Part shown: piece after piece, positions 18,453 through 29,163 of the stretch
Position numbering within the stretch: position 1 is the stretch's first letter
How the letters are laid out: each line of letters begins with the position of its first letter
NCBI GenBank assembly: GCA_947378235.1
Contig: CANCJE010000016.1
Location: 1-34,555, forward strand
Length of the DNA stretch: 34,555 bases
Origin: Caulobacteraceae bacterium
GTDB lineage: Bacteria > Pseudomonadota > Alphaproteobacteria > Caulobacterales > Caulobacteraceae
Reading direction: 5' to 3'
The notes under the pieces: model-generated
The model's input: only the letters and a program-made list of their open reading frames with translations
Told to the model about the DNA's origin: nothing
Database searches by the model: none
Position numbers and translations under genes: made by a program

Positions 18453-19436
18453 ATGACCGACGGATTTCGCGCCATTGTTCTGCAAGAGGCCGGCAAGCCG
18501 GAACTGACCCGGATGACCGATGCTGACCTGATGACGGGCGATGTCACGGTGGCGGTCGACTATTCGACCATCAATTTCAAGGACGGCCTGGCCCTAACCG
18601 GCAAGCTGCCCTCGGCGCGGAAATTTCCCCTGATCCCCGGCATCGATTTTTCGGGCCATGTGGTCGAGTCGTCCCATCCCGGCTTTGCGGTCGGTGATCG
18701 GGTGGTTCAGAACGGCTTTGGCGTCGGCGAGAGCCATCATGGCGGCTATGCCGAGCGGGCACGGGTCAAGGGCGATTGGCTGGTCAAGCTGCCGGACAAT
18801 ATCTCTAACGTGCGGGCCATGGCCATCGGTACAGCAGGCTATACGGCGGCGCTCTGCGTCGTGGCGCTGGAAAAGGCTGGGATCACGAAGGATCAGGGCG
18901 ATATTCTGGTTACCGGTGCTGCGGGCGGGGTCGGCAGTGTGGCCATCGCGCTTCTGTCTGGCCTAGGCTTTCGCGTCGTGGCCTCTTCGCGGCGCGCGGA
19001 CAGCGAGGCCGCCTATCTGATGGGCCTGGGTGCGGCCGAGGTCATCGATGCCGCGGCTCTGTCCGCAGCGGGCGGGCCCTTGGGCAAGGAGCGCTGGGCG
19101 GGTGCGGTGGATTCCGTCGGCAGTCACACCCTGGCCAATGTCCTAGCCGCTACTAAATATGATGGCGCGGTGGCCGCCTGCGGTCTGGCGCAAGGGGCAG
19201 ACCTGCCCTTGACCGTCATGCCCTTCATCCTGCGCGATGTGTCCTTGCTGGGGGTAGACTCCGTGATGGCCCCGCAATCTAAGCGTATCCATGCGTGGGC
19301 CCGTCTGGCCAGCGATCTGGACCTTGCCAAGCTCGACGCCATGACCAGTCACGTGGCTCTGGACGAGGTGATTGGCCTTGGCAGCACCATCCTCGCTGGC
19401 GGTGTGCGGGGCCGGGTTGTGGTCGATCTTATCTAA
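18453..19436 (+). CDS. acuI: AcuI/YhdH-family acrylyl-CoA reductase (NADPH)
   Basis: 327 residues from the ATG at 18453, which has AAGGGAA eight bases upstream; the frame is open back into fadH but that part is unrelated. Medium-chain reductase fold without zinc: N-terminal part with NFKDGLALTGK and PGIDFSGHV, then the NADPH Rossmann motif VTGAAGGVGSVAIALL (near 153-168), GRVVVDLI at the end. Known AcuI enzymes reduce acryloyl-CoA to propionyl-CoA, in acrylate, 3-hydroxypropionate or DMSP breakdown. It lies 70 bases after fadH and 16 bases before the ligase gene. The family is confident; acryloyl-CoA as the substrate here is inferred. Confidence 0.88.
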   Translation: MTDGFRAIVLQEAGKPELTRMTDADLMTGDVTVAVDYSTINFKDGLALTGKLPSARKFPLIPGIDFSGHVVESSHPGFAVGDRVVQNGFGVGESHHGGYAERARVKGDWLVKLPDNISNVRAMAIGTAGYTAALCVVALEKAGITKDQGDILVTGAAGGVGSVAIALLSGLGFRVVASSRRADSEAAYLMGLGAAEVIDAAALSAAGGPLGKERWAGAVDSVGSHTLANVLAATKYDGAVAACGLAQGADLPLTVMPFILRDVSLLGVDSVMAPQSKRIHAWARLASDLDLAKLDAMTSHVALDEVIGLGSTILAGGVRGRVVVDLI

Positions 19437-19452
19437 GACTGAGGACTTCAAG

Positions 19453-21072
19453 ATGACGCCGGGATTGATGCAACAGACGCCGCTGCTGATCACCCAGATC
19501 ATGCAGTTCGCCGCCCGTGCCCATGGCGCGCGGCCCATCGTGTCCCGGCTCATCGACGAGCCGCTCTGGCGCTATGACTACGCAGGCCTTGCCAGCCGCT
19601 CGGCGCAAATCGCTAAGGCCTTGATAGGGCTGGGGGTTCAGGCGGGCGACCGGGTCACCACCTTGGCGTGGAACACCCACCGGCATCTGGAACTGTTCTA
19701 TGGCGTACCGGGCCTTGGGGCTGTGCTCCACACGGCCAATCCGCGCCTGTTTGACGAACAGATCATCTATACGATCGAGCATGCCCAGAGCGTCGTGCTA
19801 TTTTTCGACAGCAATTTCGCTGATCTGGTTGCCCGCATTGCCCCGCAGTTGACCACGGTCAAGACCTTCATCCAGATGTCCGATGAGGCCCGTCATCAGC
19901 CCGGCGCGGTCAATGCCCTTTGCTATGAGACCCTGCTGGCGGCTGAGAACCAGACCATGACCTGGCCGAGTTTCGATGAAAATGCCGGGGCCTTCCTTTG
20001 CTATACGTCGGGCACCACGGGCGATCCCAAGGGGGTGCTCTATAGCCACCGGGCCGTGGTGCTCCATGCCATGGCGGCGGGTCTGGCCAGCGCCTTTGGC
20101 TTTACCGCCTTTGATGTGGTCATGCCCTGTAGCTCGCTCTATCACGCCACGGCTTGGGGCCTGCCCTTTGTGGCCCCGATCTGCGGGTCCAAGCTGGTCC
20201 TGCCGGGCGATAGGATGGACGGCGACAATCTGCACGACCTGATCGAGGGGGAGGGCGTCACTTTCACCGGCGGCGTGCCGACCATCTGGACCAACTATCT
20301 GGCCTGGCTGGATAGGACCGGTAAGACACCCGCCAGCCTAAAGCGCGTTGTCATCGGCGGGTCAGCTGTGCCCTTGGCCATGGCCCAACGCTTCCATGAG
20401 GCTTATGGTGTCGAGGTTCTCCAGATATGGGGCATGACCGAGACCTGCCCCTTGGGCGTGGTCGCTACCCCGACCCCCGCTCTGGCCGAGATGGGCGATG
20501 AGGCTATGCGCCAAGCCATCTGGACCCGGCAAGGGCGCCTCCAGTTCGGTATTGAGCTGAAGATCGTCACCGAGGACGGTCAGGAGGCCCCGATGGACGG
20601 TGAGACCTCCGGTGCCCTGATGGTGCGCGGCCCCTGGACCCTGCAACGCTATTTCCGGCAAGAGGCCGATATTACCGACCCAGAGGGCTGGTTCGACACA
20701 GGCGACATCGCCACGCTGGACGCCTATGGCTTCATGCGCATTACCGACCGCAAGAAGGACGTCATCAAGTCGGGCGGTGAGTGGATCAGCTCGATTGACC
20801 TGGAAAATGTCGCCGTCGCCTGTCCAGGGGTCAAGGTCGCCGCCGTGATCGGTGTGCCCCATCCCAAATGGGAGGAACGCCCCTTGCTGATCGTCGAAAC
20901 CCATGAGGGCGAGAGCGTCACCAAAGACCAGATGATCGCCTTCTTAACTGATCGCGTGGTCAAGTGGTGGCTGCCCGACGACGTCCTCTTTGCCCCCGTC
21001 CCCCTGACCGCCACCGGCAAGATCGACAAGAAGACCCTGCGTCTGACCTGGAGCGGGCACCTGTCGGCCTAG
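19453..21072 (+). CDS. AlkK-like medium/long-chain acyl-CoA ligase
   Basis: 539 residues from the ATG at 19453 (GAGGA seven bases upstream). An ANL-family adenylate-forming enzyme: P-loop [11 protein letters not shown] near residue 184, GMTETCPLG (A5), the [11 protein letters not shown] motif (A7), [14 protein letters not shown] (A8), and the C-terminal [10 protein letters not shown] with the catalytic lysine. The N-terminal part '[17 protein letters not shown]' is close to AlkK-type medium-chain ligases. It activates fatty acids to acyl-CoA with ATP. With FadH and AcuI it gives activation plus two reductive steps for unusual acyl-CoAs. It ends three bases before a convergent TetR gene. The chain length preference cannot be read from sequence. 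Confidence 0.9.
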   Translation: MTPGLMQQTPLLITQIMQFAARAHGARPIVSRLIDEPLWRYDYAGLASRSAQIAKALIGLGVQAGDRVTTLAWNTHRHLELFYGVPGLGAVLHTANPRLFDEQIIYTIEHAQSVVLFFDSNFADLVARIAPQLTTVKTFIQMSDEARHQPGAVNALCYETLLAAENQTMTWPSFDENAGAFLCYTSGTTGDPKGVLYSHRAVVLHAMAAGLASAFGFTAFDVVMPCSSLYHATAWGLPFVAPICGSKLVLPGDRMDGDNLHDLIEGEGVTFTGGVPTIWTNYLAWLDRTGKTPASLKRVVIGGSAVPLAMAQRFHEAYGVEVLQIWGMTETCPLGVVATPTPALAEMGDEAMRQAIWTRQGRLQFGIELKIVTEDGQEAPMDGETSGALMVRGPWTLQRYFRQEADITDPEGWFDTGDIATLDAYGFMRITDRKKDVIKSGGEWISSIDLENVAVACPGVKVAAVIGVPHPKWEERPLLIVETHEGESVTKDQMIAFLTDRVVKWWLPDDVLFAPVPLTATGKIDKKTLRLTWSGHLSA

Positions 21073-21075
21073 CGC

Positions 21076-21702
21076 CTAAGCAATCACCCTTGCCACGGCT
21101 GCAGCAATGACCGCTTCGGCTTCGCTAGGGCTGAGATTTTGGTCTTGCCGCAGGCGGTTCCAGCTGTCGAAGCTGAGCAAGAGGTCGAGAATTTCCACCT
21201 TGGCCGTGTCGGCGATGATCTCGGGCGACAGGGCGTCAACCAAGATCTTGCGCAGGGCGGCCGACATGCGCTTCTGCTCGCTGCCCAGAAAGCTGGATCG
21301 GTGCGCGAGGGTTGTGGAGGCGCGTCTGAAGGGGGCGATGCGCTCGAACAGTCCGGCGCGGCGGCTGATGAGATCGGCGAGGCGATCAGCCACGGTGTCG
21401 CCAGCATGGGGCCGGTAGAAGGTCTTGACGATCTCCGCCTCGATAACCTGCGACATCTCGCTATAGAGGCTGTCCATATCCTTGAAATGGCGAAAGACGC
21501 TGCGCAGCCCGACCTGAGCGCGCAGGGCCACCTGCTCGGCGCTGGGCGAAATTTCACCTTCTCCGACAAGGTCGAGCAGCGCCTGAACGATGCGGGCACG
21601 GCTGTCGACGGAGCGCTGACGACGGCCGTCGGCTTGGATCGGCTCGATCAGCGCGCGGGGGGCGGTCAGGATGTTCGCGTCATTGGTGGTGTCGGAGGTC
21701 AT
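21076..21702 (-). CDS. TetR-family transcriptional regulator
   Basis: 208 residues. After an unstructured 28-residue start comes a TetR DNA-binding domain with 'SRARIVQALLDLVGEGE', SAEQVALRAQVGLRSVFRHF (helix-turn-helix about 53-73) and KDMDSLYSEM. The rest is a helical ligand-binding domain without family-specific motifs I can name. The start overlaps the stop of the hydrolase gene by four bases (ATGA), so both are one transcript. Its target is unknown; the adjacent acyl-CoA genes are an obvious candidate since acyl-CoA responsive TetR proteins are common. There is no divergent promoter here that would make the target certain. Confidence 0.88.
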   Translation of the reverse strand: MTSDTTNDANILTAPRALIEPIQADGRRQRSVDSRARIVQALLDLVGEGEISPSAEQVALRAQVGLRSVFRHFKDMDSLYSEMSQVIEAEIVKTFYRPHAGDTVADRLADLISRRAGLFERIAPFRRASTTLAHRSSFLGSEQKRMSAALRKILVDALSPEIIADTAKVEILDLLLSFDSWNRLRQDQNLSPSEAEAVIAAAVARVIA

Positions 21703-22769
21703 AGTCGGCGAGTCTTTTTGATAGCGGTCGAGTTGGCGGGGAGGGTGAAGAAATCGCCGTCCGTTCCGATGACCAAGCGGCCATGGAAGATCTGGCGGGC
21801 CTTGCCCAAGAAGGGGCCTTCTAGCGCCTTGAGCCGCAAAGGGGGAACTATATGGTCAAGGAGAAGCATCTTTACGCCCGCCTTCTGGGCGATGGTTGCA
21901 GCCTGTTCAGGGCTGGTGTGATAGCCGGGAATGTCATGCAAGATGGCCGCAAGGTTCGGTCGTCCGGCCTTGGCTGCGCTCTTCTGCATCATCATGACAA
22001 GCTCAGGCGATAGGGCTTCGTGGATCAGGATGTCAGCGTCCTTGGCGGCCGCCTGGACGCTCGCCGTGGGCTTGGTGTCGCCGCTGATGACGACCTTTCG
22101 GCCCTTATATTCAAAGATATAGCCCACGGCTGGTTCGACAGGGTTGTGGTCAACGAGGAAGGCGCGGACCTTGAGGTCCGGCTCATCAATGATGAGCGCA
22201 TCAGGATGGGCGGCATCGATGGGGAAGGGGCGTGCCTCGCCGCCCGAACCTTCCGGAGGCATGACCTTTGGGCCATGGTGGGCGATCCGATAGCCTCTGT
22301 CGAGGGCATAGGCCGTGTTAAAGCCAAACACGACCTGATCCACCCCCGGAGGGCCATAGACCGTCAGCGGCCGTTGTGCCGAACCGCCCCAGTGCTGAAG
22401 CATCAGGCCGCCCAGTCCGTCAATATGATCAGAATGGAAGTGGGTCAGGAATGCGGCATCTACCCGAGCGGGTCCGAGGTTCATCAGGCTGAGATTGCGC
22501 GTCGCCCCGTCGCCAATATCGACGACAAACAGCTTCTTGCCCGCAATGACCGCCACGCAGGGACCCGCACGATCGGCATCGGGCAGGGGCGAACCCGCGC
22601 CGCACAGACCCACATGCAGTCCATCAGGCAGGGCGTCGATGGGATCAGAGGCCAGCGTCTTGACCAGAACGCGTTCCATCAGGGCCACGGCGATCTTACC
22701 GCGCAGCAGAAAGCCACCGCCAATCAGGGCGACAAGGACACCAATGATGATCAATGATCGTTTGGACAT
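21699..22769 (-). CDS. Membrane-anchored metallo-beta-lactamase-fold hydrolase
   Basis: 356 residues from the ATG at 22769 (GAAGG 11 bases upstream); earlier in-frame starts exist at 22787 (ATG) and 22805 (GTG). An N-terminal hydrophobic segment SLIIIGVLVALIGGGFLL is a signal anchor or uncleaved signal. The MBL core follows: GLCGAGSPLPDADRAGPC, then the zinc motif THFHSDHIDG (His110, His112, Asp114, His115), ISGDTKPT, and a late LLDHIVPP His. This layout matches ribonuclease Z-like MBL proteins, but the export signal points to a periplasmic or surface small-molecule hydrolase. Substrate unknown. It is co-transcribed with the TetR gene. Confidence 0.85.
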   Translation of the reverse strand: MSKRSLIIIGVLVALIGGGFLLRGKIAVALMERVLVKTLASDPIDALPDGLHVGLCGAGSPLPDADRAGPCVAVIAGKKLFVVDIGDGATRNLSLMNLGPARVDAAFLTHFHSDHIDGLGGLMLQHWGGSAQRPLTVYGPPGVDQVVFGFNTAYALDRGYRIAHHGPKVMPPEGSGGEARPFPIDAAHPDALIIDEPDLKVRAFLVDHNPVEPAVGYIFEYKGRKVVISGDTKPTASVQAAAKDADILIHEALSPELVMMMQKSAAKAGRPNLAAILHDIPGYHTSPEQAATIAQKAGVKMLLLDHIVPPLRLKALEGPFLGKARQIFHGRLVIGTDGDFFTLPANSTAIKKTRRL

Positions 22770-22811
22770 AGGTCTATTGGCCTTCATAATAGCGCGGAGA
22801 CTCACGGCTAT

Positions 22812-22833
22812 ATTATGGCACGGATAGTGTCAA
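22812..22833 (-). promoter_or_regulatory. Candidate promoter for the hydrolase-TetR operon
   Basis: On the minus strand a perfect TTGACA (22833-22828) is followed ten bases later by CATAAT (22817-22812). The spacing is short for E. coli but falls in the 10-14 range reported for the Caulobacter housekeeping sigma. It would start transcription near the possible GTG at 22805, favouring the later ATGs. It lies in the 42-78 base gap after the FGE gene. Confidence 0.35.
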
Positions 22834-22847
22834 TATATTTACGGATT

Positions 22848-23918
22848 CTATTCTCTTATAATCGTCCGAAACCCCGTGTGCGACGCGCCGCTGTCGCTGG
22901 GTCCGGCGCTGCGGGCGGCGGGTCTGTAGCGGTAGCAGTAATCGTCCGAGCACAGAAAAGACCCGCCCTTGACCACATGCTTGGGCACGGTCTGGTCGGC
23001 GGGGTCGAAGGCCATGTCCATCGGGGGGCCATCGACGGGGTTTTCGGAAAGGCCGGGTCGGTACCAGTCCTTGGTCCATTCCCAGACATTGCCGCTCATA
23101 TCATAGAGCCCAAACCCATTGGCGGGGTAGCAGCCGACCGAGGCGGTGCGGGCCTTGTAGCCGTCATCACCATTATCGACGATCGGGAAGACCCCTTGCC
23201 AGCTATTGGCCCGGGGCTTGGCGGCGGTCTGGGGCTCGTCACCCCAAACATAGCGTTTGCCCTCTAGGCCGCCGCGCGCCGCATATTCCCATTCCGCCTC
23301 GGTGGGCAGATCGTGGCCAAGCCATTGGGCGTAGGCGACGGCGTCTTGATAGGCGATGTGGACGACGGGCCACTGGTCCATGCCCTTGATGGTGCTCTTG
23401 GGGCCAAAGGGATGGCGCCAATCGGCTCCCGGAATAACGCTCCACCAGGCGGCGGGATTGCTGCGGTCGGTTCCGCTCAACATGCCGACAAAGACCAATG
23501 ACGAAGGCTTGAGTTGTTCCCCGCTCAGTTGCGGATAGAGCTTGGGATCGAGGGGACGCTCGGAAAGGGTGACATAGCCGGTCGCGGCCACGAACTGCGC
23601 AAACGCGGCGTTGGTCACTTCGGTCTGATCGATCCAGAAACTGCCGACCTTGACCTTGGCGGGAGGACCCTCTTCGCTATGGACGGCTGCGGCCCCCATG
23701 CTGAAGGTGCCGCCCTTGATGTGAACCATCCCGGCCTTGGGGTTGGCGGGCGTCGGACCGGGCAGGCTGGTTTGACAGGGTTTTGACGGCGCGAGTTCCA
23801 CTTCCGCCTGCTGAGATGGCTTGCCAGTGCAAGCGGCCAAAAGGATCAGGGCCCATCCGGCCAGAACGGCGGGCGCGAGCGGACCCTTTAGGACGAATGA
23901 GCGAGCGATGTTCGACAT
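22848..23918 (-). CDS. Formylglycine-generating enzyme family lipoprotein
   Basis: 356 residues. The N-terminus is a lipoprotein signal: a hydrophobic segment AVLAGWALILLAAC with Cys30 as probable lipid site and TGKPSQ after it. An FGE-sulfatase domain follows (about 63-354): MVHIKGGTFSMG, FWIDQTEVTNAAFAQFV, LPTEAEWEYAARGG, YDMSGNVWEWTKDWY and the C-terminal GGSFLCSDDYCYRYRPAARS. Both copper-binding catalytic cysteines are present (Cys323 and Cys328, matching the human FGE Cys336/Cys341 spacing), so it should be a real sulfatase-maturing oxidase rather than a diverged relative. FGE normally acts on unfolded sulfatases, and no sulfatase gene is in this window. It is divergent from rlmJ. Confidence 0.9.
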   Translation of the reverse strand: MSNIARSFVLKGPLAPAVLAGWALILLAACTGKPSQQAEVELAPSKPCQTSLPGPTPANPKAGMVHIKGGTFSMGAAAVHSEEGPPAKVKVGSFWIDQTEVTNAAFAQFVAATGYVTLSERPLDPKLYPQLSGEQLKPSSLVFVGMLSGTDRSNPAAWWSVIPGADWRHPFGPKSTIKGMDQWPVVHIAYQDAVAYAQWLGHDLPTEAEWEYAARGGLEGKRYVWGDEPQTAAKPRANSWQGVFPIVDNGDDGYKARTASVGCYPANGFGLYDMSGNVWEWTKDWYRPGLSENPVDGPPMDMAFDPADQTVPKHVVKGGSFLCSDDYCYRYRPAARSAGPSDSGASHTGFRTIIRE

Positions 23919-24024
23919 GGGATCACGCTACAGCGGCGCGGAGCTGACTGAAAGATGCCATTTCACCATCGGCCCTTGTGCCTATAGAAGGTCCGCGACG
24001 GCCTATCAGCCTGCGGAGACATCC

Positions 24025-24855
24025 TTGAACTATCGCCACGCCTTTCATGCCGGAAATTTCGCGGATCTGGTCAAGCACGCCGCCGTGCTGGCCGTTCTGG
24101 CACAAATGACCAAGGCCAAGTCCCCGGTTACGGTGATCGACACCCATGGCGGGGCCGGGGCCTATGATCTGGGCTCCGAAATGGCGCGCAAGTCGGGTGA
24201 GGCTGAGGCAGGCATTGGTCGGCTTATGGCCCTGCCCAAGGTGCCAGAGGTCTATCAGCCTCTCGTCCAAGCGGTGCGAAAGCTGAATGGCGGCAAGGGG
24301 CTGCGGCTCTATCCGGGCTCACCGCGTCTGGTGGTTGAGGTCCTGAGGCCCGGCGATCACTATCTGGTCTGCGAACTGCGCCCCGACGACTTTTCCCTGC
24401 TGGAACAGACGCTGAAGGGGGCCAAGGCCAAGGTCACCGCCCTGATGGATGACGGCTATGTCATGGCCGCCCAGCGCACGCCGCCGACCGGTCCCGTGCT
24501 GGCCCTGATCGATCCGCCCTTTGAGCGGGCCGACGATTATGATCGAGCCGCGACGGCCGCCCTTGCCATGATCCAGCGAAATCCCGGCGCGGTGGTGATG
24601 GTTTGGACGCCGCTTAAGGATCTTGAGACCTTTGATGGCTTCTTGCGGCGCCTTGAGCAGGTCGCCTTGCCGCCAACCCTTGTGGTTGAGGCGCGGCTTC
24701 GGCCCCTGACCACGCCCATGCGGATGAATGGCTGCGCCTTGGTGATCTTAAACGCGCCCGCCGACCTGACAGATGCGTTGAAACAGGCGGCAGGGTGGGT
24801 GGTCGAGGCTCTCGGCGAACCGGGCGGTGAAGCGCGAGTCTGGTCGCTCGCCTAG
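24025..24855 (+). CDS. rlmJ: 23S rRNA (A2030-N6)-methyltransferase RlmJ
   Basis: 276 residues when started at the TTG at 24025, which has GGAG six bases upstream and gives the family's N-terminus (NYRHAFHAGNFADLVKH); the E. coli protein is 280 residues. A frame that continues upstream to 23821 runs into the divergent FGE gene and has no family likeness. SAM-binding region 'VIDTHGGAGAYDL' and the catalytic DPPF motif (163-166) in ALIDPPFE are visible. It methylates adenine 2030 of 23S rRNA. A TTG start is unusual in this window and deserves care in automatic annotation. Confidence 0.92.
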   Translation: MNYRHAFHAGNFADLVKHAAVLAVLAQMTKAKSPVTVIDTHGGAGAYDLGSEMARKSGEAEAGIGRLMALPKVPEVYQPLVQAVRKLNGGKGLRLYPGSPRLVVEVLRPGDHYLVCELRPDDFSLLEQTLKGAKAKVTALMDDGYVMAAQRTPPTGPVLALIDPPFERADDYDRAATAALAMIQRNPGAVVMVWTPLKDLETFDGFLRRLEQVALPPTLVVEARLRPLTTPMRMNGCALVILNAPADLTDALKQAAGWVVEALGEPGGEARVWSLA

Positions 24856-24894
24856 CTCGAATTATTTCGCATGTGCGAGATGAAATCCCGTGTT

Positions 24895-24913
24895 ATATTG
24901 CGATGCACAATAT
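24895..24913. promoter_or_regulatory. 19-base palindromic site upstream of the small protein gene
   Basis: ATATTG (24895-24900) and CAATAT (24908-24913) form perfect arms around CGATGCA. It is 45 bases before the ATG at 24959, in promoter position. The inner TGCG and TGCA are like sites bound by PhaR-type regulators in alphaproteobacteria, but I recall this only loosely. Pairing is seen; operator function is inferred. Confidence 0.4.
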
Positions 24914-24958
24914 GGGCCTTGACCGTGATGGCGAGGCCTCGATACGGAGACAGCGGTT

Positions 24959-25345
24959 ATGAGCCAGCAAGACAAGCTGTCGGGCGAGTCGTCTGCCCGA
25001 TTTGATCCCCAGTCCCTTTTAACCACCCCCATCGGTCTATCGACCCCGTTTTTTCTGGCCTATTACAGCGCCGCGAGCGTCGGTGCGGCCTTTTGGTGGA
25101 TGAGCCGCTTTGCGCGCTATACCCATCTTGAGGCTGTGATGGCGAAGACGCCTGTCGCGCCAGAGCCCGTGCTTGAGGCTGCTCCCGCTTCCGAACCAGA
25201 GGTTCTGGTCGAAGCGGTTGAGGTCGTTGCCGAGCCAGTCAGTGAAGCGCCCGCCCTAGTCGCCGCGCCTGAGGCAGAGGCCGCGCCCTCCCAGCCAAAG
25301 CTCGCCGTGAAGCCTCGCGTCCGCAAGGCCAAGGCGACAGCCTAA
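24959..25345 (+). CDS. Small unrecognised protein, possibly phasin-like
   Basis: 128 residues that I do not recognise with certainty. Residues 1-15 are polar, then 'FDPQSLLTTPIGLSTPFFLAY' and 'SAASVGAAFWWMSRFARY' form a hydrophobic/aromatic helical region (about 15-55). The remaining half is a low-complexity Ala/Glu/Pro/Val tail (65-115) ending in a basic patch KPRVRKAKATA. A short hydrophobic N-terminal helix plus an Ala/Pro tail with basic end recalls polyhydroxyalkanoate granule proteins (phasins), but no named motif proves this. GGAG lies ten bases before the ATG. It is a monocistronic unit with a palindrome in its promoter, and meaB converges on it five bases away. Confidence 0.65.
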   Translation: MSQQDKLSGESSARFDPQSLLTTPIGLSTPFFLAYYSAASVGAAFWWMSRFARYTHLEAVMAKTPVAPEPVLEAAPASEPEVLVEAVEVVAEPVSEAPALVAAPEAEAAPSQPKLAVKPRVRKAKATA

Positions 25346-25350
25346 CAGGC

Positions 25351-26343
25351 CTAATCCCGCGTCTCGAAGGCCGCCAAGAGGCGGTCGGCGGCCAAAGACG
25401 CGGGCACCTGTCCGGCCCGCACGGCATCTTCGAGACGGTCAGAGATCGCGCTGACCCCCGGGGCGTTGCGGAACATCTGGTCCAGCCGTTCGCGGACCAT
25501 GGCCCACATCCAGCGGGCGTTCTGGTCGGCGCGGCGCGAGGCCCGCTCGCCATTGGCCTCCATGATGTCGCGATGACGCAAGATCTGCTGCCAGATCTTT
25601 TCCAAGCCTGCATTGTTGCGGCCAGAGGCGGTGATGACCGGCGGTGTCCAGTCATTGGAGGCGGGGGTCAGGATATGAAGGGCGGCGCGATAGTCGCTGG
25701 CGGACCGCTCAGCCAAGGGCGGGTCAATGTCGGCCTTGTTGATGACGATCATGTCGGCGATCTCGATCAGACCCTTCTTGATGCCTTGAAGCTCGTCGCC
25801 GCCACCTGGGATCAGGAGGGCGAGGAAGAAATCGACCATCTCGGCGACCACGGTTTCGGACTGACCGACCCCCACTGTTTCGACAATGATCACGTCAAAG
25901 CCTGCCGCCTCGCACAGAAGCATGGCCTCGCGGGTCTTGCGTGCCACCCCTCCCAGAGCGCCGCTGGAGGGCGAGGGGCGAATAAAGGCGTTCGGATCGA
26001 CACTGAGTTGCTCCATCCGGGTCTTGTCGCCGAGGATTGACCCGCCTGTGCGCCCGCTGGAGGGGTCCACCGCCAGCACGGCCACCTTGTGCCCAGCTGC
26101 CGTGAGGTTGCCGCCGAGCGCCTCGATGGTGGTGGATTTGCCGGCGCCGGGCACGCCCGTGATCCCGACCCGCTGAGCCTTGCCAGTAAGGGGCATCAGA
26201 ATTTCGAGCATTTGCCTCGCCAGCACCTGGTGGTCCATGCGGTTGGATTCCACCAAGGTGATCGCCCGTGCGAGCGCTGCGCGTTCCCCGGCAGCGACGG
26301 CGGTCGCGAGGGCTTCAGGATCGGGCAGGGGCCTTGGGGTCAT
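25351..26343 (-). CDS. meaB: Methylmalonyl-CoA mutase-associated GTPase MeaB
   Basis: 330 residues from the ATG at 26343; the frame is open 132 bases further upstream but that part has no family likeness. G3E P-loop GTPase: Walker A GITGVPGAGKST, then VLAVDPSSGRTGGSILGDKTRM, ETVGVGQSE, and NKAD for guanine recognition. Its C-terminal dimerisation arm contains RSASDYRAALHIL and TPPVITASG. MeaB loads and protects the B12-dependent methylmalonyl-CoA mutase, which converts methylmalonyl-CoA to succinyl-CoA. The mutase is not in this window. Propionyl-CoA from the AcuI route would feed that enzyme, a link inferred from pathway knowledge. Confidence 0.94.
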   Translation of the reverse strand: MTPRPLPDPEALATAVAAGERAALARAITLVESNRMDHQVLARQMLEILMPLTGKAQRVGITGVPGAGKSTTIEALGGNLTAAGHKVAVLAVDPSSGRTGGSILGDKTRMEQLSVDPNAFIRPSPSSGALGGVARKTREAMLLCEAAGFDVIIVETVGVGQSETVVAEMVDFFLALLIPGGGDELQGIKKGLIEIADMIVINKADIDPPLAERSASDYRAALHILTPASNDWTPPVITASGRNNAGLEKIWQQILRHRDIMEANGERASRRADQNARWMWAMVRERLDQMFRNAPGVSAISDRLEDAVRAGQVPASLAADRLLAAFETRD

Positions 26344-26450
26344 TGGGGCACTCACAGTCAATCGGTTCGGCACAGTCGGGCGCGCTTTGGGCGATAATCT
26401 CAATGTTCGGCCAGTGCAATGGGGCCATAGTCCTTCAATAAGGAGTGTGT

Positions 26451-26481
26451 CTTGAGGTTGCACAGAGTGTCGCACCCCTTG
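26451..26481 (+). promoter_or_regulatory. Candidate heat-shock promoter of clpB
   Basis: CTTGAG (26451-26456) and CCCCTTG (26475-26481) are separated by 18 bases. This resembles the alphaproteobacterial sigma-32 pattern (CTTG, then a C-rich -10). ClpB is a classical sigma-32 target. The clpB ATG is 95 bases downstream, with GGGGAG five bases before it. The -10 match is imperfect. Confidence 0.35.
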
Positions 26482-26575
26482 TGTGCTCGAAAAGCCACAC
26501 CTACATGCGGTGGAGTGATCGGGACGATGCCGCTAGGCGGGTTGTCTGGATCGTCCGCCGAAAACGGGGAGTCCT

Positions 26576-29155
<2,580 letters not shown>

Positions 29156-29163
29156 TCTTGGCC

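Noticed and set aside
25140-25345. Repetitive Ala/Pro/Glu/Val stretch as a DNA repeat
   Set aside because: Codon-level sequence is varied; it is low-complexity protein, not an exact nucleotide repeat.
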